Shown here: positions 1-8,279 of the stretch, piece after piece
Layout of the letters: each line of letters begins with the position of its first letter
Numbering within the stretch: the first letter of the stretch is position 1
From: Lachnospiraceae bacterium
GTDB lineage: Bacteria > Bacillota > Clostridia > Lachnospirales > Lachnospiraceae
Reading direction: 5' to 3'
Assembly: GCA_017472325.1 (NCBI GenBank)
Contig: JAFUQM010000004.1
Coordinates: 1-46,752, forward strand
Length of the DNA stretch: 46,752 nt
The notes under the pieces: model-generated
The model's input: only the letters and a program-made list of their open reading frames with translations
Told to the model about the DNA's origin: nothing
Database searches by the model: none
Made by a program: the position numbers and the translations under genes

Positions 1-214
1 GCTGGTGTATCTGTTAGGAACCAATCCTATGGCAGAGTAGCCAAGTCCGGCAGGGATAAACGCTGAAGGCATCTAAGCGTGAAGCCCCCCTCAAGATGAG
101 ATATCCCTCACGCAAGTGAGTAAGACCCCTTGAAGACTACGAGGTAGATAGGACACGTGTGTAAGTGCAGTAATGTATTGAGCAGAGTGTTACTAATAGG
201 TCGAGGGCTTAACC
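1..214 (+). rRNA. 23S ribosomal RNA, 3' end (partial)
   Basis: This is the last ~214 bases of a 23S rRNA gene; the 5' part lies outside the window. The diagnostic 3'-terminal elements are visible: the stretch around 55-90 with 'gataaacgctgaaggcatct', and the terminal 'taataggtcgagggcttaac' just before 215. The end is set by comparison with the usual 23S 3' terminus and may be a few bases off. The expected 5S gene does not follow. Confidence 0.95.
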
Positions 215-316
215 TGAAAGGTAAGGGAAAAAGTGTAAGGAAGTTTTATAGAAGATAGGAAGCATGGAAATGCGAGGTTATTTCAGTGTTCGGTTTTGAA
301 GGCATGGCATAATTTA
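215..316 (+). other. post-23S spacer without a 5S rRNA gene
   Basis: About 100 bases between the 23S end and the rRNA terminator. The stretch at 284-306 (ttcagtgttcggttttgaag) looks like the leader that normally connects 23S to 5S in related clostridia, but a terminator follows instead of a 5S gene. I see no 5S-like sequence up to the next coding gene. Confidence 0.6.
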
Positions 317-348
317 GACTTTATTCTAAAGAATAAAGTCTTTTTTTT
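317..348 (+). terminator. intrinsic terminator of the rRNA operon
   Basis: A perfect 10-bp inverted repeat, GACTTTATTC / GAATAAAGTC with a 4-base loop, is followed directly by eight T residues. It closes the rRNA operon. Confidence 0.9.
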
Positions 349-378
349 ATATTAGCTATGTATTTTTTTGAAAATGTA

Positions 379-387
379 TGTTATAAT
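379..387 (+). promoter_or_regulatory. candidate extended -10 promoter of cheV
   Basis: TG-T-TATAAT forms an extended -10 element about 50 bases upstream of the chosen cheV start. No good -35 hexamer is seen 16-18 bases upstream, as is often true of extended -10 promoters. A flagellar sigma-28 promoter is not evident. Confidence 0.45.
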
Positions 388-438
388 CAATCTAATTGAA
401 GGACTCATATCTTTTGAGGAATGTTGAGAGGTGGACAA

Positions 439-1335
439 ATGGATACAAAAATCTTATTAGAAAATGGAACAAACGAACTTGAAGTACTTGAATTTACATT
501 AGCTGGCAACTCATATGGTATTAATGTTGCGAAGATTCGTGAGATTATTACATATCAGGAAGTAACTCCTGTACCAAACTCACATCCAAGTATCGAAGGT
601 ATTTTTATGCCACGTGATACAATGATTACAGCAATTGATTTAAAGAACTGCTTACAGCGTGGGGAATCACAGCCAGGCGGTCTGTTTATCATAACGAACT
701 TTAATAAACTTGATATTGCTTTCCATGTAGATAGTGTATTAGGAATTCATAGAGTTTCCTGGAAAGATATTATCAAACCAGATAATACTGTTTCTAGTTC
801 AGAAGAAGGTGTTTCTACAGGTATTATCAAATGGAATGAGAAACTGATTATTATTTTAGACTTTGAGAAAATTGTTACAGACATTAATCCAGAAACAGGT
901 CTTAAAGTAAAAGAAATCGAAGAATTAGGTGAACGTACAAGAAATGATGTTCCAATTCTGATTGCAGAAGACTCTCCTTTATTAAATAAATTAATTGTAG
1001 ATTCTTTAAAGAAAGCAGGATATGACAATCTGATTCATACAGAAAACGGACAAGAAGCTTGGAATGTAATTGAACAGTGTCTGACCGATGGTACATTAAA
1101 ACAGCATGTACAGTGTGTAATTACAGATATTGAGATGCCGTTGATGGATGGTCATCACCTTACAAAATTAATTAAGCAGAATACGGAAACAGAGAACATT
1201 CCTGTAGTAATTTTCTCATCACTTGTAAATGATGACATGAGAAGAAAGGGAGAATCCCTCGGAGCAGATGCGCAGTTATCTAAGCCAGAGATTGGTAACT
1301 TGGTTCGCGAAATTGATAAATTAGTATTAAAATAA
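439..1335 (+). CDS. cheV: chemotaxis coupling/response-regulator protein CheV
   Basis: CheV couples chemoreceptors to the CheA kinase and helps adaptation through a phosphorylatable receiver domain. The 298-residue protein has an N-terminal CheW-like domain (about residues 10-155) and a C-terminal receiver domain (about 170-298). Receiver hallmarks are visible: the acidic pair in 'LIAEDSP', the phospho-acceptor Asp in 'VITDIEMP', and the conserved Lys in 'AQLSKPEI'. I start at the ATG at 439 because AGAGGTGG lies just upstream and MDTKILLENGTNELEVLEF matches the usual CheV beginning. The in-frame ATG at 421 has its GAGGA abutting it. A terminator follows directly, so it is probably monocistronic. 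It acts in the cytoplasm at the receptor array, and a chemoreceptor is encoded about 12 kb downstream. Confidence 0.93.
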   Translation: MDTKILLENGTNELEVLEFTLAGNSYGINVAKIREIITYQEVTPVPNSHPSIEGIFMPRDTMITAIDLKNCLQRGESQPGGLFIITNFNKLDIAFHVDSVLGIHRVSWKDIIKPDNTVSSSEEGVSTGIIKWNEKLIIILDFEKIVTDINPETGLKVKEIEELGERTRNDVPILIAEDSPLLNKLIVDSLKKAGYDNLIHTENGQEAWNVIEQCLTDGTLKQHVQCVITDIEMPLMDGHHLTKLIKQNTETENIPVVIFSSLVNDDMRRKGESLGADAQLSKPEIGNLVREIDKLVLK

Positions 1336-1344
1336 AACAAAAGA

Positions 1345-1366
1345 GCCGGGATATTCCCGGCTTTTT
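1345..1366 (+). terminator. intrinsic terminator after cheV
   Basis: GCCGGGA / TCCCGGC with a 3-base loop and five T residues, 10 bases after the cheV stop. Confidence 0.93.
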
Positions 1367-1389
1367 GTAAGTATGGAAAAGAAAAGCTT

Positions 1390-2181
1390 ATGAAAACGAG
1401 AATAGAAGAAGCAATTGCAAAAGCTGATTTAGTGCTGATTGGAATTGGAGAAGAATTTGCATGTGATGTGCAGAAAATGAAAAGAAAATCAGAGTATACA
1501 GAAATCATATCGAGGATAGAAAATAAGAAAGAGGAGTTAAATTGGATACTGCCCTTTCTGGTAAAAGATTATCTTGAAAAATATCAGGATGAATGTGTTG
1601 AGGAAGCATATGAGATTTTACATTCTCTATTACAAGGGAAAAATTATTTTATAGTAACTGAAAATATAGATGGTAAAATTTTTAAATCTTCATTAGATAA
1701 AGAAAGAATTGTAGCGCCATGCGGTAATTATACATATATGCAATGCGAAGAAAATTGTTGTCATGAATTGTTGTCAGCAGAACAGTATGCTGCAGAGACG
1801 ATAGCATCCTGCAAGATATCTGCGGAGCATATAGACCAGATAAAACCGCCTGTTTGCCCACGGTGTGGGGAGCGACTTGTGTTCAATAATGTACAAGCAC
1901 CTTCCTACGAAGAGGCAGCGTATTTGCCGATGTGGGATAAATATATGAAATGGTTGCAAGGAACTTTAAATAGAAATTTATGTATTTTAGAGCTTGGAGT
2001 AGGATTCCGTTATCCTACAATTATCAGATGGCCATTTGAAAAAATAGGATTTCTGAATCAGAAAGCAGATTTTTTTAGAGTACATCATAGCCTATATCAG
2101 TTGTCAGAAGAACTGAAGGGAAAAGGGATTTCAAAGGAAGAAAATGCAGTTGATTTTCTGAGAAATACGTTTGTACAATAA
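1390..2181 (+). CDS. Sir2-like protein with altered catalytic site
   Basis: A 263-residue protein resembling sirtuins (NAD-dependent deacylases) in order and spacing of motifs but degenerate in key places. Seen: a Rossmann-like start 'LVLIGIGEEF' (residues 14-23) in place of the classical GAGIS loop; 'TENIDG' (90-95), matching the sirtuin TQNIDG; a Cys-containing stretch with C119 and C123/C124 plus 'CPRCG' (156-160), consistent with the structural zinc site; and 'LELGVGFRYP', which corresponds to the NAD-binding strand near the C-terminus. Where sirtuins carry the catalytic His (xxHGx before the first Cys pair) this protein has 'APCGNYTY', so the His appears replaced by Cys111. It may be inactive as a deacylase or have another NAD/nucleotide-related role. 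The ribosome binding site is weak. It lies between the cheV terminator and the large acidic membrane protein gene on the same strand. Confidence 0.65.
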   Translation: MKTRIEEAIAKADLVLIGIGEEFACDVQKMKRKSEYTEIISRIENKKEELNWILPFLVKDYLEKYQDECVEEAYEILHSLLQGKNYFIVTENIDGKIFKSSLDKERIVAPCGNYTYMQCEENCCHELLSAEQYAAETIASCKISAEHIDQIKPPVCPRCGERLVFNNVQAPSYEEAAYLPMWDKYMKWLQGTLNRNLCILELGVGFRYPTIIRWPFEKIGFLNQKADFFRVHHSLYQLSEELKGKGISKEENAVDFLRNTFVQ

Positions 2182-2230
2182 ATAGAAGTATGTTACACTT
2201 AGGGCATGCGAATGAAAGGCTGGTATATAT

Positions 2231-4567
2231 ATGGGATCAGATGAAGAATATCTTGACAATCTTTTAAAATCTTTGTCAGAAAATAATAGTGTAGGATCAG
2301 AAGAGGATTTGGATTTACTTTTGAGTAAATTGGATGAAGAATTAGATAATCAGTTGCAGATGTATGAAAATCCAGATGGTGTAGCACCAAAACAGCAGCA
2401 TGATGATAAACAGGAAGTGATGACTGAAAAAACACAGGAAAATGTGGAAGCAGCGCCTATGGATGCCAATCTAGATTTGGCTGCATTAGCACAGGAAGCG
2501 GAAGCAGCGGAGATGCTTAGTAATTCATCTATTGCTTCAGAAGGATTGACAGACGAGCCAATGGGGATAGAAGGCATTGCAGATGACGCGCTAAACTTAG
2601 CAGGACTAGCAGACGAGTCAATGGGGTTAGAAGGCATTGCAGATGATTCCTTGAACTTAGCAGGATTAGCAGACGAGTCAATGGGGATAGAAGGCATTGC
2701 AGATGACGCGCTAAACTTAGCAGGACTAGCAGATGAGTCAATGGGGATAGAAGGCATTGCAGATGACGTGCTAAACTTAGCAGGACTAGCAGATGAGTCA
2801 ATGGGGATAGAAGGCATTGCAGATGACGCGCTAAACTTAGCAGGACTAGCAGATGAGTCAATGGGGATAGAAGGCATTGCAGATGATGCGCTAAACTTAG
2901 CAGGACTAGCAGATGAGTCAATGGGGATAGAAGGCATTGCAGATGATGCGTTAAACTTAGCAGGACTAGCAGATGAGTCAATGGGGATAGAAGGCATTGC
3001 AGATGATGCGCTAAACTTAGCAGGACTAATAGACGAGTCAATGGGATTAGAAGGTAGTGCGGATGATGCATTGAATCTGGCAGAACTTGCAGAAGTGTCT
3101 CAGGATGTAGCCTTAGAAATGTCAAATAGTGCAGCGGAAGCGGATGATACAGGTTTAAATACATTTGATTTAGAGGCGCTTGGCTTAGATACATTGGATT
3201 TTTCAAGTGATAGTGTGTCTTCAGAGAGTACATCATTGGATGGACTTGACTTGGAAGGTCTGGCGGGCTTTGATGATTTATTTGGTAATCCAGGTGATAA
3301 CGCATCAGGAGAAATGCAAGAAGACGATATGGAACTTGCAGAGATTAATGAATTATTACGTAAGTCAGATAATAATGAACTTGTGGATGATGATATGCTT
3401 GCTTTGTTAGAGAGTATGTCACAAGAAGAAGGCGGTTCCAATGATGATATGGCCGATGCTTTAGCATTGTTAGGTATGGATTTTGGGCAAGAGACATCTA
3501 CATCCACAAACACCTCCGCAGAAAGCAGTGAGCCAACAGAAGCAGAGCCATCAAAGGCTAAGAAAGAAAAGAAGAAAAAAGAGAAAAAAGTTAAAGAAAA
3601 GAAAGTTAAAGAGAAAAAATCAAGAGGACTGTTTGGTAAAAAAGATAAACAGGCAACGGAGGATGCAAGTGCGAATGATGTGTCTGATATAGATGCATTT
3701 GCGATATCTGAGATAGATACCTTAATGGATATAGCAGAAAAAAATTCTGAAGCAGAGAAGAAAAAAGGCTTCTTTGGTAGATTGTTTGATGCGCTTACAG
3801 AAGAAGTTGAAGATGAAGTTACTGATCCAGATGATAATCAGGCAATTTTAGATGCGCTTGATAAGGAATTGGCTAAAAAAGATAAAAAGAAAAAGAAAAA
3901 AGACAAAAAAGATAAGAAAGATAAAAAAGCGCAGACGGAAGAAGGGGCAACAGAAGAAGCATCAGAAGAAGATGATGGAGAAACATCTAAGAAAGAAAAA
4001 AAGAAGAAGGCAAAAAAAGAAAAGAAAGTAAAGATAACAAAAGAGATGATAACCGATGAGAAGCCGAAAAAGCTTCCAAGAAAAATGATTTTCTCGGTTA
4101 CTTTATTTGCTGGTACAATTCTTGTTGTTATGTTGATTCTTGTAAGTGTTGTTCCAAGTATTTCAGCTAAATTGGATGCAAGAGAAGCCTTTGTAGACAG
4201 AGACTATGAATCTGTATATGTTGCACTTTCTGGCGAAAAATTAAGTCCTAAAGAACAGGAAATGTATGATAAAGCAAAATTAATCATGCAGTTACAAAGA
4301 AAAGTGGATTCATATGATAATTATAATGCAATGGGATTGCAGGATGAAGCTTTAAATGCGTTAATCCAGGGAGTTAAGAAGTATCAGGAATCCAAACCTT
4401 TGGCTGATGAATATGGGGTTTATGATACATATGACAAGATTTATGCACAAATTACAGAAACTTTGTTAGAGGTATATGGAATTACAGCAGAAGAAGCATT
4501 AGAATTGGCAGCGATGGAAGATGCCAATGCCTATGCGGAACAGATAAAGATATTAATTGGCGAATAG
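2231..4567 (+). CDS. large acidic repeat protein, single-pass membrane anchored, C-terminal TPR-like
   Basis: I do not recognise a named family. Visible architecture of the 778 residues: a short N-terminal segment (1-55, MGSDEEYLDNLLKSL...) rich in acidic/leucine motifs; nine 20-residue repeats (107-286) of type ADESMGIEGIADDALNLAGL; more acidic 'DDMLALLESM'-like segments to about 440; two lysine-rich blocks (about 445-470 and 550-570) around 'KGFFGRLFDAL', a likely amphipathic helix; one hydrophobic segment (about 618-643); and a ~135-residue C-terminal domain with helical, TPR-like character. With a Lys-rich stretch just before the membrane helix, the large polyampholyte N-terminus should be cytoplasmic and the C-terminal domain outside. 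There is no signal peptide. Start ATG 2231 has a weak ribosome site. Its 3' end lies 12 bases from hisH, yet it is probably functionally unrelated to histidine synthesis. Function unknown; cheV nearby is suggestive only. Confidence 0.75.
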   Translation: MGSDEEYLDNLLKSLSENNSVGSEEDLDLLLSKLDEELDNQLQMYENPDGVAPKQQHDDKQEVMTEKTQENVEAAPMDANLDLAALAQEAEAAEMLSNSSIASEGLTDEPMGIEGIADDALNLAGLADESMGLEGIADDSLNLAGLADESMGIEGIADDALNLAGLADESMGIEGIADDVLNLAGLADESMGIEGIADDALNLAGLADESMGIEGIADDALNLAGLADESMGIEGIADDALNLAGLADESMGIEGIADDALNLAGLIDESMGLEGSADDALNLAELAEVSQDVALEMSNSAAEADDTGLNTFDLEALGLDTLDFSSDSVSSESTSLDGLDLEGLAGFDDLFGNPGDNASGEMQEDDMELAEINELLRKSDNNELVDDDMLALLESMSQEEGGSNDDMADALALLGMDFGQETSTSTNTSAESSEPTEAEPSKAKKEKKKKEKKVKEKKVKEKKSRGLFGKKDKQATEDASANDVSDIDAFAISEIDTLMDIAEKNSEAEKKKGFFGRLFDALTEEVEDEVTDPDDNQAILDALDKELAKKDKKKKKKDKKDKKDKKAQTEEGATEEASEEDDGETSKKEKKKKAKKEKKVKITKEMITDEKPKKLPRKMIFSVTLFAGTILVVMLILVSVVPSISAKLDAREAFVDRDYESVYVALSGEKLSPKEQEMYDKAKLIMQLQRKVDSYDNYNAMGLQDEALNALIQGVKKYQESKPLADEYGVYDTYDKIYAQITETLLEVYGITAEEALELAAMEDANAYAEQIKILIGE
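2549..3088 (+). repeat. nine 60-bp in-frame tandem repeats
   Basis: Period exactly 60 bases (20 codons), nine units beginning at 2549, 2609, 2669 and so on. The inner units (about 2670-3030) are nearly identical, differing mainly by gac/gat and gcg/gtg exchanges, while the first, second and ninth units are diverged. This is the pattern of recent expansion from the middle. Any unit gain or loss keeps the reading frame, so protein length can vary between strains without inactivation. Confidence 0.98.
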
Positions 4568-4579
4568 GAGAAGGCAGAA

Positions 4580-5185
4580 GTGATAGCAATAATTGATTAT
4601 GATGCAGGAAATATTAAAAGTGTAGAAAAAGCAATCCTTTCTCTAGGGGAAGAAGTTGTAATTACACGGGATAAAAATGTTATTCTGCAGGCTGATAAAG
4701 TCATTTTGCCAGGTGTTGGTGCGTTTGGTGATGCCATGAACAAGTTAAAAACATATGGTCTGGATAATGTAATTAGGCAGGTGGTAGACAATAAAACGCC
4801 ATTTCTTGGAATTTGTCTTGGATTGCAACTTTTGTTTGAGCGAAGTGATGAGAGTGCCGGTGTGGAAGGACTTGGTATCTTGAAAGGGGAAGTAGTACGG
4901 ATTCCTGATAGTGCAGGTTTAAAAATTCCACATATTGGCTGGAATTCGTTAAAATATCCAAATAAAGGTAGATTATTTGAAGGCATTTCAGAGGATGCAT
5001 ACGTATATTTTGTACATTCATATTATTTGAAGGCAGAAGAACCTGACATTGTAACAGCGACAACGGAATATGGAACACTGATACATGCATCTGTTGAAAA
5101 GGACAATGTTTTTGCATGTCAGTTCCATCCGGAGAAAAGTTCAGATATAGGATTAAGTATTTTAAAAAATTTTGTACAGATATAA
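4580..5185 (+). CDS. hisH: imidazole glycerol phosphate synthase, glutaminase subunit HisH
   Basis: HisH hydrolyses glutamine and channels ammonia to HisF in the fifth step of histidine synthesis. The 201-residue protein is full length: N-terminal '[14 protein letters not shown]', oxyanion region '[11 protein letters not shown]', nucleophile Cys in '[13 protein letters not shown]', and the catalytic His/Glu in 'CQFHPEKS'. The start is GTG at 4580, preceded by AGGAG with 9-base spacing. hisF follows after 11 bases, so the two subunits are translated together. No other his genes are in the window. Confidence 0.96.
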   Translation: MIAIIDYDAGNIKSVEKAILSLGEEVVITRDKNVILQADKVILPGVGAFGDAMNKLKTYGLDNVIRQVVDNKTPFLGICLGLQLLFERSDESAGVEGLGILKGEVVRIPDSAGLKIPHIGWNSLKYPNKGRLFEGISEDAYVYFVHSYYLKAEEPDIVTATTEYGTLIHASVEKDNVFACQFHPEKSSDIGLSILKNFVQI

Positions 5186-5196
5186 GGAGACATAAC

Positions 5197-5958
5197 ATGC
5201 ATACAAAAAGAATTATTCCATGTCTGGATGTGCATAATGGAAGAGTTGTAAAGGGTGTTAATTTTGTAAATTTGCAGGATGCAGGAGATCCGGTAGAAAT
5301 TGCAGCCGCGTATGATAAAGCAGGTGCAGATGAACTTGTTTTTTTGGATATTACAGCTTCTAGTGATGCAAGAACTACAGTGGTTGATATGGTACGAAAA
5401 GTGGCAGAAAAGGTATTTATTCCATTTACAGTAGGCGGAGGCATTCGCACGGTAGATGATTTTAAAGCTATTTTGAGAGAAGGCGCGGATAAAGTATCTG
5501 TGAATTCTGCTGCGATAATGAATCCGGAACTGATAAAAGAAGCTGCACAAAAATTTGGAAGTCAGTGTGTTGTAGTTGCAATTGATGCCAAAAGACGTGC
5601 AGACGGAACAGGGTGGAATATATATAAAAATGGTGGACGTGTTGATATGGGCATCGATGCAGTAGAATGGGCGATGCAGGCAGAACGTCTGGGAGCAGGA
5701 GAGATTCTGTTAACGAGTATGGATTGTGATGGAACAAAAGCCGGATATGATATTGCATTAACAAAAGCAATTGCAGAACATGTTTCTATTCCAGTTATTG
5801 CTTCTGGTGGCGCTGGAAATCTAGAACATTTTTATGAAGCATTTGAAGAAGGAAAAGCAGATGCTGCATTGGCTGCTTCGTTGTTTCATTTTAAAGAGTT
5901 AGAGATTAAAGAAGTAAAGGAATATTTAAGAGGTAGAGATGTTTCAGTCAGAATGTAA
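5197..5958 (+). CDS. hisF: imidazole glycerol phosphate synthase, cyclase subunit HisF
   Basis: HisF is the (beta/alpha)8 cyclase that converts PRFAR plus ammonia into IGP and AICAR. The 253-residue protein shows '[15 protein letters not shown]' at the start (catalytic Asp11-like), 'FVGGGIRT'-type phosphate loop as '[11 protein letters not shown]', the catalytic 'TSMDCDGTK' Asp, and '[14 protein letters not shown]' near the end. The start is ATG 5197 with AAGGAGA directly upstream, right after the hisH stop. An in-frame ATG at 5116 lies inside hisH and is not the start. It is coupled to hisH. Confidence 0.96.
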   Translation: MHTKRIIPCLDVHNGRVVKGVNFVNLQDAGDPVEIAAAYDKAGADELVFLDITASSDARTTVVDMVRKVAEKVFIPFTVGGGIRTVDDFKAILREGADKVSVNSAAIMNPELIKEAAQKFGSQCVVVAIDAKRRADGTGWNIYKNGGRVDMGIDAVEWAMQAERLGAGEILLTSMDCDGTKAGYDIALTKAIAEHVSIPVIASGGAGNLEHFYEAFEEGKADAALAASLFHFKELEIKEVKEYLRGRDVSVRM

Positions 5959-5993
5959 GCTGTCTGGAATGTATAGGATAAGAGGAATGTTAC

Positions 5994-6668
5994 ATGGGAA
6001 TGATACAAAATGATTGGTTGGAAGAACTTGGGGAAGAGTTTAGGAAACCTTATTATAAGAAATTATATACGATGGTTAAGGAAGAATATAGTACACAGGT
6101 GATATTTCCGGCATCAGAGGATATTTTTAATGCGTTCCATTTGACACCATTAAAGGATGTAAAAGTTGTCATTTTAGGACAGGATCCGTATCATAATGTT
6201 GGACAGGCACACGGACTTTGCTTTTCGGTTAAGCCAGATGTGGATATTCCTCCATCCCTTGTAAACATTTATAAAGAATTACAGGATGATATTGGATGCT
6301 ATATTCCCAATAATGGCTATCTTGTGAAGTGGGCTAGCCAGGGTGTTTTGATGTTAAATACAGTTTTGACAGTGCGTGCGCATCAGGCAAATTCTCACAG
6401 AGGAATTGGATGGGAAGAATTTACAGATGCAGCAATCAAGGTACTGAATGAGCAGGATAGACCAATTGTTTATATTTTATGGGGTGCACCGGCGCAGAAG
6501 AAAAAAGCAATGCTGAATAATCAGAAACACCTGATCTTAGAAGCGCCACATCCAAGTCCTTTATCCGCATATAGAGGCTTTTTTGGAAGTAAGCCTTTTA
6601 GTAAAACCAATGCTTTTTTGTCAGAGCATGGGATAGAGCCAATTGATTGGCAGATTGAGAATGTGTAA
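5994..6668 (+). CDS. ung: uracil-DNA glycosylase (family 1)
   Basis: Removes uracil from DNA as the first step of base-excision repair. The 224-residue length is normal for family 1 UDG. Motif A 'GQDPYHNVGQAHGLCFSV' carries the catalytic Asp, and the DNA-intercalating loop 'HPSPLSAYRGF' is intact, as is the 'VLMLNTVLTV' core with the uracil-binding Asn. Start ATG 5994 has GAGG 8 bases upstream; ATG 6000 is also possible. It follows hisF by 35 bases and precedes lysA by 17, so probably part of the same transcript. The window also encodes a dUTPase, the complementary guard against uracil in DNA. Confidence 0.96.
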   Translation: MGMIQNDWLEELGEEFRKPYYKKLYTMVKEEYSTQVIFPASEDIFNAFHLTPLKDVKVVILGQDPYHNVGQAHGLCFSVKPDVDIPPSLVNIYKELQDDIGCYIPNNGYLVKWASQGVLMLNTVLTVRAHQANSHRGIGWEEFTDAAIKVLNEQDRPIVYILWGAPAQKKKAMLNNQKHLILEAPHPSPLSAYRGFFGSKPFSKTNAFLSEHGIEPIDWQIENV

Positions 6669-6685
6669 CATGAGGAGAAGATAGA

Positions 6686-7963
6686 ATGAAAAAGACACCA
6701 TTTGTAACAAAAGAACAGTTAGAAGAAATTATAAAAACATACCCAACACCATTTCATATTTATGATGAAAAAGGGATTCGAGAAAATGCAAGAGCGTTAA
6801 AAGAGGCATTTGCATGGAATAAAGGATTTAAAGAATATTTTGCAGTAAAGGCAACACCGAACCCATATCTGATTGATATTTTAAGAGAGTATGGCTGTGG
6901 TTGTGACTGTTCTTCTTTGACAGAGCTTATGTTAAGTAATGCGATGGGTGTTAAAGGTGAGGATATTATGTTTTCTTCTAATGCGACCCCAGCACATGAA
7001 TTTGAATATGCGAATGAAATTGGTGCAATTATTAATTTAGATGATTTTACTCATATTGAGTTCCTTGAAAAAACAATAGGTAAGTTGCCAGAAACAATTA
7101 GTTGTCGTTACAATCCAGGTGGAGTATTTACTATCAGTACAGATATTATGGATAATCCAGGTGATGCCAAATATGGATTTACAACAGAGCAGTTGTTTGA
7201 AGGATTCAAACTTCTAAAAGAAAAAGGAGTTAAGAATTTTGGACTGCATGCTTTCCTTGCAAGTAATACGGTGACCAATGAGTATTATCCTACACTTGCA
7301 AAAACATTATTTGAGGTAGCAGTACGTTTGAAAAACGAAACGGGAGCAGATATTAAATTTATAAATCTTTCTGGAGGTATTGGTATTCCATATAAACCAG
7401 ACCAGGAGCCAAATGATATTCGCGTTATAGGTGAAGGTGTGCGTAAAGTATATGAAGAAGTATTAGTACCAGCAGGCATGGGAGACGTTGCAATTTATAC
7501 AGAATTGGGACGGTTTATGATGGGACCATATGGACATCTTGTGACAACTGCAGTTCATGAGAAACATACACATAAGGAGTATATCGGATGTGATGCGTGT
7601 GCAGTTAACTTAATGCGTCCAGCAATGTATGGGGCATATCACCATATTACTGTTATGGGCAAAGAAAACGATCCATGCGATTATAAATATGATATTACCG
7701 GTTCTTTATGCGAGAATAATGATAAATTTGCAATTGATAGAATGCTTCCAAAGATAGAGATGGGGGATTTGCTTGTAATTCATGATACAGGCGCACATGG
7801 TTTTGCAATGGGTTATAATTATAATGGCAAATTGAAATCAGCAGAATTGTTATTAAAAGAAGATGGAAGCGTACAGATGATTAGAAGAGCAGAAACGCCG
7901 AAAGATTATTTTGCCACATTTGATGGGTTAGATATTTATTCCAAGATTAATTTTGAGGCATAA
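6686..7963 (+). CDS. lysA: diaminopimelate decarboxylase
   Basis: A PLP enzyme of the alanine-racemase/ornithine-decarboxylase fold that makes L-lysine from meso-diaminopimelate. Visible: PLP lysine K55 in 'YFAVKATPNP', phosphate-binding 'NLSGGIGIPY', the dimer/active-site region 'ELGRFMMGPYG', and 'GSLCENNDKFA' with the substrate-contacting Cys-Glu. 425 residues is usual. The Lys-fold sequence is closer to the 'type III fold decarboxylase' branch than to E. coli LysA, and a carboxynorspermidine decarboxylase would be the alternative. I favour LysA from overall motif order. AGGAG precedes ATG 6686. The last gene of this run; an inverted repeat at 8031-8061 follows. Confidence 0.85.
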   Translation: MKKTPFVTKEQLEEIIKTYPTPFHIYDEKGIRENARALKEAFAWNKGFKEYFAVKATPNPYLIDILREYGCGCDCSSLTELMLSNAMGVKGEDIMFSSNATPAHEFEYANEIGAIINLDDFTHIEFLEKTIGKLPETISCRYNPGGVFTISTDIMDNPGDAKYGFTTEQLFEGFKLLKEKGVKNFGLHAFLASNTVTNEYYPTLAKTLFEVAVRLKNETGADIKFINLSGGIGIPYKPDQEPNDIRVIGEGVRKVYEEVLVPAGMGDVAIYTELGRFMMGPYGHLVTTAVHEKHTHKEYIGCDACAVNLMRPAMYGAYHHITVMGKENDPCDYKYDITGSLCENNDKFAIDRMLPKIEMGDLLVIHDTGAHGFAMGYNYNGKLKSAELLLKEDGSVQMIRRAETPKDYFATFDGLDIYSKINFEA

Positions 7964-8020
7964 TGCAGTGAAGTAAACGAAAAATAACGAAAAAATATAA
8001 GCAAAATTTAAAAAAATAGC

Positions 8021-8049
8021 TTGTCAATAGCAGCCGAATATGTTATTAT
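8021..8049 (+). promoter_or_regulatory. promoter of tRNA-Leu
   Basis: TTGTCA (8021-8026), 17-base spacer, TATTAT (8044-8049), about 35 bases upstream of the tRNA. An overlapping TATAAT lies at 8047-8052. Confidence 0.6.
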
Positions 8050-8061
8050 AATATTCGGCTG
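8031..8061. repeat. 11-bp inverted repeat spanning the tRNA promoter
   Basis: CAGCCGAATAT (8031-8041) and ATATTCGGCTG (8051-8061) are perfect inverted copies with a 9-base loop. The repeat contains the -10 region of the tRNA-Leu promoter. It could be a stem at the 3' end of the lysA transcript, but only a poor T-run follows (ttataaaaa), or a protein-binding palindrome. Confidence 0.85.
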
Positions 8062-8083
8062 TTATAAAAACAGTATAGAATGT

Positions 8084-8166
8084 GCCGGCGTGTCGGAATG
8101 GCAGACGAGGCAGACTCAAAATCTGTTGTGGGTGACCACGTGCGGGTTCAAGTCCCGCCGCCGGCA
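8084..8166 (+). tRNA. tRNA-Leu (anticodon CAA)
   Basis: An 83-base cloverleaf with acceptor stem GCCGGCG / CGCCGGC and discriminator A73. The anticodon stem GCAGA / TCTGT encloses the loop CTCAAAA, giving anticodon CAA (reads TTG). A long variable arm (tgtgggtgaccacg) is typical of class II leucine tRNAs, and the T arm is GCGGG-TTCAAGT-CCCGC. CCA is not encoded; GTA follows. Confidence 0.97.
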
Positions 8167-8178
8167 GTACATAAGAAG

Positions 8179-8219
8179 GGGAATATGACATTGTATGCCG
8201 TATTCCCTATTATATTTTT
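8179..8219 (+). terminator. possible terminator of tRNA-Leu
   Basis: GGGAATA (8179-8185) pairs with TATTCCC (8201-8207) across a 15-base loop. An AT-rich stretch ending in five T residues follows. Loose, but the only candidate before the next promoter. Confidence 0.5.
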
Positions 8220-8245
8220 GTGAGGATCTTTTCTATAGGTAAGAG

Positions 8246-8274
8246 TTGACAGATACCTTATAACAAGCTAGAAT
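8246..8274 (+). promoter_or_regulatory. sigma-A promoter of the LacI-family regulator
   Basis: TTGACA (8246-8251), 17-base spacer, TAGAAT (8269-8274). The predicted start falls around 8281, inside the operator, so the regulator should repress itself. Confidence 0.8.
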
Positions 8275-8279
8275 AAAGG

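Noticed and set aside
284..316. Degenerate 5S rRNA after 23S
   Set aside because: Only linker-like sequence is present; there is no 5S stem pairing or conserved loop before the terminator.
2350..2997. Long minus-strand open frames with a 20-residue period opposite the repeat array (also 2529-3305)
   Set aside because: They mirror the 60-bp plus-strand repeats; any frame free of stops in one unit stays open through all units. No ribosome site or independent coding signal.
5116..5196. Upstream start for hisF at ATG 5116
   Set aside because: It lies in the hisH coding region out of its frame, whereas ATG 5197 has AAGGAGA and the exact HisF N-terminus.
8084..8166. tRNA-Leu as an integration site of a mobile element
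   Set aside because: No integrase, no direct repeat of the tRNA 3' end and no atypical genes nearby; the neighbouring galactan locus looks native in operon structure.
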